Positions 1 to 11,373 of a stretch of DNA of 64,000 nucleotides are shown piece after piece (within the stretch, counting starts at the first letter, position 1; each line of letters begins with the position of its first letter). The notes under the pieces are model-generated. The model saw only the letters and a program-made list of their open reading frames with translations, ran no database searches and had not been told where the DNA came from. The position numbers and the translations under genes were made by a program. Origin of the DNA: Vespula vulgaris (lineage: Eukaryota > Arthropoda > Insecta > Hymenoptera > Vespidae); the NCBI RefSeq assembly GCF_905475345.1, contig NC_066598.1, positions 5,102,001 through 5,166,000 on the forward strand, written 5' to 3'.

Positions 1-2985
1 AACAACGTGCTATGACTACTATGGGGAAATCCAAAATGAATAAAATTGTAGAATTTGCATTATAGGTAATAATACAGATTTTTTCATAGATTTCTCGCGT
101 ATCGTTAACGGGGAAGAACTGTGTAGAATTCGGTATGATCGTTAACTGCGAATTGAAAATAAAAGAAATTTTCCCCGTTTCATTCTAGGTATGTATACAG
201 AATGAAATAAATTTTTCGTATAAGGTTAACCAAGGAAAATTTTCTAACAACGTGATATGATCGTTAACTAGAAATTCAAAATGAAAAAAATTGTACAATT
301 TGCATTGTAGATAATTATACAGGTGATAGATGGATTTCTCGGTAAAAGTTAACCGAGATAAACTGTGTAACAACGTGGTATGAATGTTAATCGGAAATTT
401 AAAATGGAAAAAATTGTATAATTTGCATTTCAGGTAATAATCCAGCTTTTTTATAGATTGCTCGCATATCGCTAACCGGGCTGAACTATGTAAAATTCGG
501 TAGGATCGTTAACTTTGGATTGAAAATAAAAAAATGTCACTGATTTCATTATAGGTAATTCTATAGATTATATATGTCTCTCTCGACCAGGGTTAACAGA
601 GAAAAGTAGTGGTAACAACATGGTATATACGACCGTTAACCGGAAATTCAAAATTTAAAAAATTCTATTTGTCCCATGATTGGTAATTCTGCAGATTTTA
701 TATGGCTTTCTTGCCCAAGGTTAAGCGAATAAGAATGAGTGGAACCGTTAACCGGCAATTCAAGATGAAAAAAATTAACAATTTGCAATATAGGTAATTA
801 TAAAGATTTTTTATAGATTTCTCACATTTCATTAACCGGGAAGAACCGTGTAAAATTCCGTATGATCGTTAACTGTGAATTGATAATAAAAAACATTTTT
901 CTCGTTTCATTCTAGGTAATTATAGAGATTTAAATGAATTTTTCGGATAAGGTTAACCAAGGAAAATTGTGTAACAAAGTGATATGATCGTTACCTAGAA
1001 ATTAAAAATGAAAACAATTGTACAACTTGCATTATAGATAATTATACATATTACATATGGATTTGTCGGTAAAAGTTAATCGAGAAAAACTGTGTAACAA
1101 CGTGATTTGGCCGTAAATCGGAAATTATAAATGATAAAAATTTTACAATTTGTACTCTAGGTAATTATACATACGTTATATGGATTTCTCGGTTAAGGTC
1201 AACCGATAAAATCTGTGTAACACTTGGTATGATCGATAATTGTAAATTGAAAATGAAAAGATTTTACTTGTTCCATGGTAGGTAATTCTTTCAGATTTTA
1301 TATGGCTTTCTCGCCAAAGGTTAATCGGATAAGACTGTGTGAAATCGTGGTATGACCGTTTACCGGAAATTCAAGATGAAAAAAATTTTCCAATTTGCGA
1401 TATAGGTAATTATAAAGATTTTTTTTTTGTTGATTTCTCGCATATGGTTAACCAAGAATATCCGTGTACAGTTCGGTGTGATTGTTAACGGTGAATTGAA
1501 TATGAATAAAGTTTTTGTTGTTTCATTCTGGGTAATTATACAGATTTTATATCGCTTTCTCATCCAAGGTTAACCGAGAAAAACAGTGTAACAATGCGGT
1601 ATCACAATTAACTTAAAATTTTAAATGAAAAAAATTTTACAATTTGCATTATTGGTAATTATAGAGATTTTTTTTTTATATATTTCTTGCTTAATGTTAA
1701 CCTAGAAAACCTATGTAACAACGTGGTACGGCCGTTAACCGGCCATAATAAATTCAAAAGGATAAAAATTTTATTGTACAAGCAATAACTGTAAATTGGA
1801 AATGAAAAAAAATTGTACTCGTATCATTATAGATTATTGTACAGATTTCATATGGCTTTCCCGCATAAAGTTGACCGAGAGACACTGTTTAACAACGTGG
1901 TATAACCGTTAACAAAAATAAAACGAAAATTAAAAAGAATTTTACAGTTTGCATTATAGGCAATTATAAAGATTATTTATAGATTTTTCACTTAAAGTTT
2001 ACAGAGAAAAACTGTGTACAAATTGGTATTACAGTTAACTTGAAATTCAAAATTAGAAAAATTTTACTATTTGCATTTAGGAAATTATACAGATATTATA
2101 TGGATTTCTTGATTGAGGTTAATCGAGAAAAGCTATGTAACTACGTTATGTCTGTTACGGTATGTCTGTTAACCGGAAATTCAAAAAGAAAAAAATTGAA
2201 TAACTTTCATTATTGGTAATTATACAGATGTTATATGGATTTCTGGGTTAACGTTCACTGAAAAAAAGTATGTACAGCTTGGTATTGTCGCTAACTGGAA
2301 ATTGAAAATGAAAAAGATTTTACTGATTTCATTATAGGTAATTCTACAGATTATATGTGTCTTTCTCGACCATGGTTAACCGAGAAAAATAGTGTGACAA
2401 CATGGTATGACCGTTAACCGGAAATTCAAAATGCAAAACTTTTACAATTTGCATTCTAGGTAACTATAAAGAATTTTTAATAGATTTTTTCGCATAAATG
2501 TAACCGAGAATAACTGTGTACAACGTCGTATGACAGTTGACTTGAAGTTGAAAATGAAGACAATTTTACCTAGTTCATTATAAGTAATTAAACAGATCTT
2601 ATATGGCTTCACTCCATTAGGTGAACCAAGAAAAACTGTGTAATAACGTGGTATGATTGTTAATTGTAAATTCAAATTGATGATATTTTACTTGTTTCAT
2701 TATAGGTAATTATACAGATTTTGTATGACTTTCTCCCCTAAGGATAATCGAGAAAAACTCTGTTCAACGTCTGTTCAACTATCAGAGTTAAATGGAAATT
2801 CAAGATGGTAAAATTTGTACAATTTGCATTTCAGGTAATAATGCAAATTTTTTGTATAGATGTCTCGCATATCGTTAACCGAGATGAACTGTGTACAATT
2901 CGGTATGATCGTTAATTGTGAATTGAAAATAAAAACATTTTTTCTCGTTTCATTCTAGGTAGTTATACAGGTTTTATATTGCTTT
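1..2985. repeat. First copy of an exact long duplication (partner 6,802-9,786)
   Basis: Every stretch I compared between this block and the block 6,801 bp further on is identical, including the divergent monomers and homopolymer runs. Identity stops at the fifth base of GCTTT, where this copy continues TTCG and the partner continues CTAAT. The neighbouring monomers differ from one another by many substitutions, so this larger duplication is far younger than the monomer amplification, unless it is an assembly artefact. Confidence 0.9.
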
Positions 2986-3094
2986 TTCGTCCAAGGTTAA
3001 CCGAAAAAACAGTGTAACAACATGGTATCACCGTTAACCAGATATTAAAAAGTGAGAAAAATTTTTCAATTTTCATTACAGGTAATTATACAGA

Positions 3095-3142
3095 CTTTCT
3101 TTTCTTTTCTTTTCTTTTGTTTTTTTTTTTTTTTTTTTATAT
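3095..3142. repeat. Pyrimidine tract (CTTTT repeats then T run) inside a satellite monomer
   Basis: A CTTTT-type repeat followed by a run of about twenty T replaces the usual short T stretch after the GTAATTATACAG box. The related monomer in the other 3.4-kb half (about 6,497-6,521) also carries a long T run, which supports homology of the two halves. Confidence 0.85.
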
Positions 3143-6100
3143 ATAAATTTCTTGCCTAACCTTAACCGAGGAAACTGTGTACAACGTGGTGTGACAGTTA
3201 ACTGTAAATTGAAAACGAAAAATATTTTCCATGTTTCATAAGAGGTAATTTTGTAAATTTGAATGGATTTCTTGCATAAGGCTAACCTAGAAAAACTGTG
3301 TAACAACGTGGTATGGCCGTTAAGCGGATATTCGAAATGAGAAAAATTTTTTAATTTGCTTTATAGGTAATTATGCTGATGTTATATAGTTTTTTCGGTT
3401 AATGCTAACTGAGAGAAACTATGTAACAACGTGGTATGATTACTGAGGGGAAATTCAAAATGAAGGAAATTGTACAATTTGCATTATAGGTAATAATACA
3501 GATTTTCTTATAGTTTTCTCGCATATCGTTAGCGGTGAAGAACTGTGTACAATTCGGTGTGTTTGGTAACTGTAAATTGAATATAAAAAAAATTTTTCTT
3601 GTTTCATTGTAGGTAATTGTACAGATTTGAGATTGCTTTCTAATCCAAGGTTAATCGAGAAAGACAGTGTACAACTTGGTGTTATCGTTAATTATAAATT
3701 GAAAATGAAAGAAAGTTTACGGTTTGCATTTTAGGTAATTGTACAGATTTTTTTTTATAGATTCCTCGCATAAGGTTAATTGAGAAATCTGTGTAGAGCT
3801 TCATATGATCGTAAACTGTAAATTGAAATTGAAAAAGCTTTACCTGTTTCATTATAGGTAATTATACGGATTTTTATATGGCAATGTGGTCCAAAGTTAA
3901 CAGAGTAAGACCGTGTAAGAACGTTGTGTGACCGTTAACAGCAAATTCAAAGGGAAAAAAAATTTTACAATTTGCATTATTTGTAATTGTACAAATTTTT
4001 TATTTATTTCTCCCATAAGTTTAACGTAGAAGATATGTCTACAGCCTGGTATGATGGTTGACTGTAAATTGGAAATGAAAAAATTTTATAACTTGCATTA
4101 TAGCTAATTATGCTGATTTTACATGGGTTTCTCGTACAAATTAACCGAGAAAAACTGTGTAACGACGTGATATGAATGTTAATCGGAAATTCAAATTGGA
4201 AAAAATTGTACAATTTGCCTTGCAGGTAATAATGCAGATTTCTTTTTTAAAGATTTCTCGCATATCGCTGACCGGGAAGAACTATGTAAAATTCGGTATG
4301 ATCGTTAACTGTGTATTGAAAATAAGAAAAAATATTCTCGTTTCATTCTAGGTAATTATACAAATTTAAATGAATTTTTCGGATAAGGTGAACCGAGAAA
4401 AACAGTGTAACAATACGGTGTCACCATTAACCTAAAATTCAAAATGAAAAAAATTTTACAACTTGCATTATTGATAATTATAGAGACTTTTTATATACTT
4501 CTTGCTTAATGTTAACCTAGAAAACCTATGTAACAACGTGGTATGGCCGTTAACCGGAAATTCAAAAGGATAAAAATATTATTGTACGAACACGAACTGT
4601 AAATTGATAATGAAAAAAAATTCTACTTGTGTCATTATAGGTTATTGTACAGATTTCATATGGCTTTCCAGCATAAAGATTACCAAGAGATACTTCTTAA
4701 TAACGTGGTATGACCGTTATCAAAAATTAAATAAAAATTAAGAAGGAATTTTACAATTTGCATTGTAGGTAATTATAAAGATTATTTATAGATTTCCTAC
4801 TGAATGTTTACCGCGAAAAACTGTGTACAACTTGGTATTACATTTAACTTGAAATTCAAAATGAAAAAAATTTTACTATTTGCATTGTAGGTAATTATAT
4901 AGATATTATATGGATTTCTCGGTTGAGGTTAATCGAGAAAATCTATGTAACTACGTGGTATGACTGTTAACCGGAAATTCAAAAAGTAAAGAATTGAATA
5001 ATTTGCATTATAGGTAATTATATAGATGTTATATGAATTTCTGTGTTAAGGTTCACTGAGAAAATGTATGTACAGCTTGATATGATCGTTAACTGGAAAT
5101 TGAAAATGAAAAAAATTTTACTGATTTCATTATAGGTAATCCTACAGATTCTATATGTCTTTCTCGATCAGGGTTAACCGAGAAAGATAATGTAACAAAA
5201 TGGTATGACCGTTAACCGGAAATTCAAAATGAAAAAAATTTTACAATTTGCCTCATAGGTAACTATAAAGAATTTTAAATAGATTTGTTGCATGAATTTA
5301 ACCGAGACTGACTGTGTACAACTTGGTATGATTGTTAACTTGAAGTTGAAAAGGAAAATAATTTCACCTAGTACATTATAAGTAATTATACAGATTTTAT
5401 ATGGCTACCTTCCATTAGGTGAACCAAGAAAAACTGTGTAATAACGTGGTATGATTGTTAACTGTAAATTGAAATCCATGAAATTTCACTTGTTTCATTA
5501 TAGATAATTATACAGATTTTATATGACTTCTCCCTTAAGGATAATCGAGAAATACTCTCTTCAACGTGTTATGACATTATAAAATGGAAATTCAAATTGA
5601 AATAAATTTTTCTTGTTTCTTTCTAGGTAATTACACAGATTTTATATTGCTTTCTCGTCCAAGGTGAACCGAGGAAAACAGTGTAACAACACGGTATCAC
5701 CGTTAACCTGAAATTAAAAATGAAAAAAATTTTACAATTTGCATTATAGATAATTATGCGGGTATTACATGGATTTCCCGGTAACGGAGAAACGAGAAAA
5801 GCTGTATAACACCGTGGTATGAATGTCAATCGGAAATTCAAAATGGAAAAAATTGTATAATTTGGGTTTCAGGAAATAATGCAGATTTTTTTTTTATAGA
5901 TTTCTCTCATATCGTTAACCGGGAAGAACTGTGTAAAATTCCGTATGATCGTTAACTCCGAATTGAAAATAAAAAAAATTTTCTCGCTTCATTCTATGTA
6001 ATTATACAGATTTAAATGAATTTTTCGGATAAGGTTAACCAAGGAAAATTTTGTAACAACGTGATATGATCGTTGACTAGAAATTCATAACGAAAAAAAT

Positions 6101-6801
6101 TTACAATCTGCATTATAGATAATTATACATGTGATATATGGATTTTTCGGTAAAAGTTAACCGAGATAAACTGTGTAACAACGTGGTATGAACGTTAACC
6201 GGAAATACAAAATGGAAAAAATTGCACAATTTGCATTTCAGGTAATAATGCAGATGTTTTATAGATTTCTCGCATACCGTTAACCAGGAAGAACTGTGTA
6301 GAATTCGGTATGATCGTTAACTGTGAATCGAAAATAAAAAAATTTTTCTCATTTCATTCTAGGTGATTATACAGATTTTATATTGCTTTCTCGTCCAAGG
6401 TCAACCAAGAAAAACAGTGTAACAGCACGGTATCACCGTTAACCAGATATTAAAAAATGAGAAAAATTTTACAATTTCCATTACAGGTAATTATATACTC
6501 TTTTTTTTTTTTTTTTTTTTTAATTTCTTGTCTAGCCTTAACCGAGGAAACTGTCTACAACATGGTGTGACAGTTAACTGTAAACTGAAAACGAAAAATA
6601 TTTTCCTTGTTCCATAAGAGGTAATTTTGCAGATTTAAATGGATTTCTCGGATAAGGTTAACCTAGAAAAACTGTGCAACAACGTGGTATGGCCGTTAAC
6701 CGGAAATTCAAAAATGAGAAAAATTGTACAATTTGCTATATAGGTAATTATGCTGATGTTACATAGATTTTTCGGTTAAGGCTAACTGAGAGAAACTACG
6801 T

Positions 6802-9786
6802 AACAACGTGCTATGACTACTATGGGGAAATCCAAAATGAATAAAATTGTAGAATTTGCATTATAGGTAATAATACAGATTTTTTCATAGATTTCTCGCG
6901 TATCGTTAACGGGGAAGAACTGTGTAGAATTCGGTATGATCGTTAACTGCGAATTGAAAATAAAAGAAATTTTCCCCGTTTCATTCTAGGTATGTATACA
7001 GAATGAAATAAATTTTTCGTATAAGGTTAACCAAGGAAAATTTTCTAACAACGTGATATGATCGTTAACTAGAAATTCAAAATGAAAAAAATTGTACAAT
7101 TTGCATTGTAGATAATTATACAGGTGATAGATGGATTTCTCGGTAAAAGTTAACCGAGATAAACTGTGTAACAACGTGGTATGAATGTTAATCGGAAATT
7201 TAAAATGGAAAAAATTGTATAATTTGCATTTCAGGTAATAATCCAGCTTTTTTATAGATTGCTCGCATATCGCTAACCGGGCTGAACTATGTAAAATTCG
7301 GTAGGATCGTTAACTTTGGATTGAAAATAAAAAAATGTCACTGATTTCATTATAGGTAATTCTATAGATTATATATGTCTCTCTCGACCAGGGTTAACAG
7401 AGAAAAGTAGTGGTAACAACATGGTATATACGACCGTTAACCGGAAATTCAAAATTTAAAAAATTCTATTTGTCCCATGATTGGTAATTCTGCAGATTTT
7501 ATATGGCTTTCTTGCCCAAGGTTAAGCGAATAAGAATGAGTGGAACCGTTAACCGGCAATTCAAGATGAAAAAAATTAACAATTTGCAATATAGGTAATT
7601 ATAAAGATTTTTTATAGATTTCTCACATTTCATTAACCGGGAAGAACCGTGTAAAATTCCGTATGATCGTTAACTGTGAATTGATAATAAAAAACATTTT
7701 TCTCGTTTCATTCTAGGTAATTATAGAGATTTAAATGAATTTTTCGGATAAGGTTAACCAAGGAAAATTGTGTAACAAAGTGATATGATCGTTACCTAGA
7801 AATTAAAAATGAAAACAATTGTACAACTTGCATTATAGATAATTATACATATTACATATGGATTTGTCGGTAAAAGTTAATCGAGAAAAACTGTGTAACA
7901 ACGTGATTTGGCCGTAAATCGGAAATTATAAATGATAAAAATTTTACAATTTGTACTCTAGGTAATTATACATACGTTATATGGATTTCTCGGTTAAGGT
8001 CAACCGATAAAATCTGTGTAACACTTGGTATGATCGATAATTGTAAATTGAAAATGAAAAGATTTTACTTGTTCCATGGTAGGTAATTCTTTCAGATTTT
8101 ATATGGCTTTCTCGCCAAAGGTTAATCGGATAAGACTGTGTGAAATCGTGGTATGACCGTTTACCGGAAATTCAAGATGAAAAAAATTTTCCAATTTGCG
8201 ATATAGGTAATTATAAAGATTTTTTTTTTGTTGATTTCTCGCATATGGTTAACCAAGAATATCCGTGTACAGTTCGGTGTGATTGTTAACGGTGAATTGA
8301 ATATGAATAAAGTTTTTGTTGTTTCATTCTGGGTAATTATACAGATTTTATATCGCTTTCTCATCCAAGGTTAACCGAGAAAAACAGTGTAACAATGCGG
8401 TATCACAATTAACTTAAAATTTTAAATGAAAAAAATTTTACAATTTGCATTATTGGTAATTATAGAGATTTTTTTTTTATATATTTCTTGCTTAATGTTA
8501 ACCTAGAAAACCTATGTAACAACGTGGTACGGCCGTTAACCGGCCATAATAAATTCAAAAGGATAAAAATTTTATTGTACAAGCAATAACTGTAAATTGG
8601 AAATGAAAAAAAATTGTACTCGTATCATTATAGATTATTGTACAGATTTCATATGGCTTTCCCGCATAAAGTTGACCGAGAGACACTGTTTAACAACGTG
8701 GTATAACCGTTAACAAAAATAAAACGAAAATTAAAAAGAATTTTACAGTTTGCATTATAGGCAATTATAAAGATTATTTATAGATTTTTCACTTAAAGTT
8801 TACAGAGAAAAACTGTGTACAAATTGGTATTACAGTTAACTTGAAATTCAAAATTAGAAAAATTTTACTATTTGCATTTAGGAAATTATACAGATATTAT
8901 ATGGATTTCTTGATTGAGGTTAATCGAGAAAAGCTATGTAACTACGTTATGTCTGTTACGGTATGTCTGTTAACCGGAAATTCAAAAAGAAAAAAATTGA
9001 ATAACTTTCATTATTGGTAATTATACAGATGTTATATGGATTTCTGGGTTAACGTTCACTGAAAAAAAGTATGTACAGCTTGGTATTGTCGCTAACTGGA
9101 AATTGAAAATGAAAAAGATTTTACTGATTTCATTATAGGTAATTCTACAGATTATATGTGTCTTTCTCGACCATGGTTAACCGAGAAAAATAGTGTGACA
9201 ACATGGTATGACCGTTAACCGGAAATTCAAAATGCAAAACTTTTACAATTTGCATTCTAGGTAACTATAAAGAATTTTTAATAGATTTTTTCGCATAAAT
9301 GTAACCGAGAATAACTGTGTACAACGTCGTATGACAGTTGACTTGAAGTTGAAAATGAAGACAATTTTACCTAGTTCATTATAAGTAATTAAACAGATCT
9401 TATATGGCTTCACTCCATTAGGTGAACCAAGAAAAACTGTGTAATAACGTGGTATGATTGTTAATTGTAAATTCAAATTGATGATATTTTACTTGTTTCA
9501 TTATAGGTAATTATACAGATTTTGTATGACTTTCTCCCCTAAGGATAATCGAGAAAAACTCTGTTCAACGTCTGTTCAACTATCAGAGTTAAATGGAAAT
9601 TCAAGATGGTAAAATTTGTACAATTTGCATTTCAGGTAATAATGCAAATTTTTTGTATAGATGTCTCGCATATCGTTAACCGAGATGAACTGTGTACAAT
9701 TCGGTATGATCGTTAATTGTGAATTGAAAATAAAAACATTTTTTCTCGTTTCATTCTAGGTAGTTATACAGGTTTTATATTGCTTT
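6802..9786. repeat. Second copy of the exact long duplication (partner 1-2,985)
   Basis: This matches positions 1-2,985 base for base as far as I checked. At 9,782-9,786 the sequence leaves the 1-2,985 register and continues as the monomers found from 3,635 onward. The monomers corresponding to about 2,986-3,634, which include a long pyrimidine tract, are therefore missing from this copy. Confidence 0.9.
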
Positions 9787-10571
9787 CTAATCCAAGGTTA
9801 ATCGAGAAAGACAGTGTACAACTTGGTGTTATCGTTAATTATAAATTGAAAATGAAAGAAAGTTTACGGTTTGCATTTTAGGTAATTGTGCAGATTTTTT
9901 TTCATAGATTCCTCGCATAAGGTTAATCGAGAAATCTGTGTAGAGCTTCATATGATCGTAAACTGTAAATTGAAATTGAAAAAACTTTACCTGTTTCATT
10001 ATAGGTAATTATACAGATTTTGTATGACTTTCTCCCCTAAGGATAATCGAGAAAAACTCTGTTCAACGTCTGTTCAACTATCAGAGTTAAATGGAAATTC
10101 AAATTGAAATAAATTTTTCTTGTTTCTTTCTAGGTAATTACGCAGATTTTATCTTGCTTTCTCGTCCAAGGTGAACCGAGGAAAACAGTATAATGGTATC
10201 ACCGTTAACCTGAAATTAAAAATGAAAAAAATTTTATAATTTGCATTATAGATAATCATGCTGGTGTTACGTGGATTTCCCGATAACGGAGAACCGAGAA
10301 AAGTTGTATAACATCGTGGTATGAATGTGAACCAAAAATTCAAAATGAAAAAGTTTTATAATTTGCATTATAGGTAATGACACAGATTTTATTTGGCTTC
10401 TTTCCATAAGGTTACCAGAGAAAAAGCCTGTTCAAAATGGTATGATCGTTAACTGTAAATTGGAATTGAAAAAATTTTACTTATTTCATTATAAATAATT
10501 ATATAGATTTTGTATGGCTTGCTTCTATGAGATTAACTGAGAAAAACTATGTAAGAACTTGGTATGATACT

Positions 10572-10960
10572 TAACTGTAAATTGAAAATGAAATAATTTT
10601 ACCATTTGCTTTATAGGAAATTACACGGATTTTATTTGGACTCCTTGCATATGTTTAACTGTGAAAAACAATGTAAATTAATATTTTGTAGAAATTATCT
10701 CCGAGTGATTGTATTTCATAAATATTCTCAGCTTGGGTTCTATATCACTGACAATGGTATTGTTACTTACAAATCAGAGAAATTATCATGTTTTAAAAAT
10801 TGAATAAATAAAGAATGGGGTAGAAGTGAGAGTTAATATAGGCAAAAAGAGTGTTAACAGTACACAGTGTTCTCAAGCAGTAACCCATTCAAGTACTAAC
10901 CGTGTCCGGCATTGCTTAACTTCAATGACCGAACGAGGATTGGTGCAACATGGTATAACT
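10572..10960. repeat. Array-edge unit 1: decayed monomer plus about 270 bp of non-satellite DNA
   Basis: The unit starts with satellite sequence (TTAACTGTAAATTG, then TTATAGGAAATTACACGG), leaves it near 10,672, runs through about 270 bp unlike any monomer (containing TATTCTCAGCTTGG, GTGAGAGTTAATATAGGC and ACTAACCGTGTCC), and returns to satellite at CAACATGGTATAACTG. The next 390-400 bp repeat the same order with clear divergence. Two short reading frames here (10,606-10,803 and 10,826-11,071) are not conserved in the second unit and look spurious. Confidence 0.75.
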
Positions 10961-11373
10961 GTTAACCAAAAATTTAAATCAAAATATTTTACAATTTGCA
11001 TTATGGGTAATTACACAGATTTTATATGGATTTCTCATATAAGATTAACCGTGAGAAACAAAAATTATTAATTAAATTTTTAATTTGTAGAAGCTATCTG
11101 CGAATGCTTGTTATTCATACATATTCTCAACATGGATCTTACAGTACTTACAATGGTATTTTTATTATAAAAATAGAAAGATCATCGTGTCCCGAAAATT
11201 AAATGGATATAAAGGAGTGTAAAAGTGAGAGTTAAAATAGGCAGAAGAATGCTAACAATACATGGTGTTCCCAAGCCTTCATCCATCCATGTACTAACTG
11301 TGTCCAATGTTGCCTAACTTCAGTGATTGGACGAGAACTTGTGTTATTACGTGATATGACTATTAACTAGAGT
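10961..11373. repeat. Array-edge unit 2, diverged tandem copy of unit 1
   Basis: The order is the same as in unit 1: ATTTTACAATTTGCATTATGG, GTAATTACACAGATTTTATA, a segment with ATTCTCAACATGG, GTGAGAGTTAAAATAGGC and GTACTAACTGTGTCC, then a last monomer fragment ending TATGACTATTAACTAG. After 11,373 no further satellite sequence is recognisable. The unit therefore marks the right boundary of the array. Confidence 0.75.

Larger units (their letters stand above)
1..10672. repeat. Satellite array, about 120-bp monomer with nested higher-order units
   Basis: Tandem monomers of about 118-124 bp fill this block. A monomer runs roughly as GGTAATTATACAG, TTTTATATGG, a TTTCTCG...CGAGAAA dyad, CTGTGTAACAACGTGG, TATGACCGTTAACCGG, AAATTCAAAATG, an A-tract with TTTTAC, and AATTTGCATTATA. 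Two monomer types intermingle: one carries AATTCAAAATG and AATTTGCATTATAGG, the other AATTGAAAATA and a GTTTCATTCTAGG ending. Larger periods are visible: about 3.4 kb (1-3,424 resembles 3,425-6,801) and 6,801 bp (1-2,985 equals 6,802-9,786). The monomer is close to a multiple of three, so weak minus-strand reading frames recur; I regard them as spurious. The array begins before the window. Confidence 0.95.

Noticed and set aside
185..10343. Repeated minus-strand reading frames in the satellite (for example 185-373, 1,360-1,563, 2,442-2,675 and their copies)
   Set aside because: They arise because the monomer length is near a multiple of three and stops fall out of one frame. They start at arbitrary points, differ between monomers and carry no domain.
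1..10672. CRISPR-like repeat/spacer pattern
   Set aside because: The whole 120-bp unit is repeated with gradual divergence, there are no unique spacers between fixed short repeats, and the DNA is eukaryotic.
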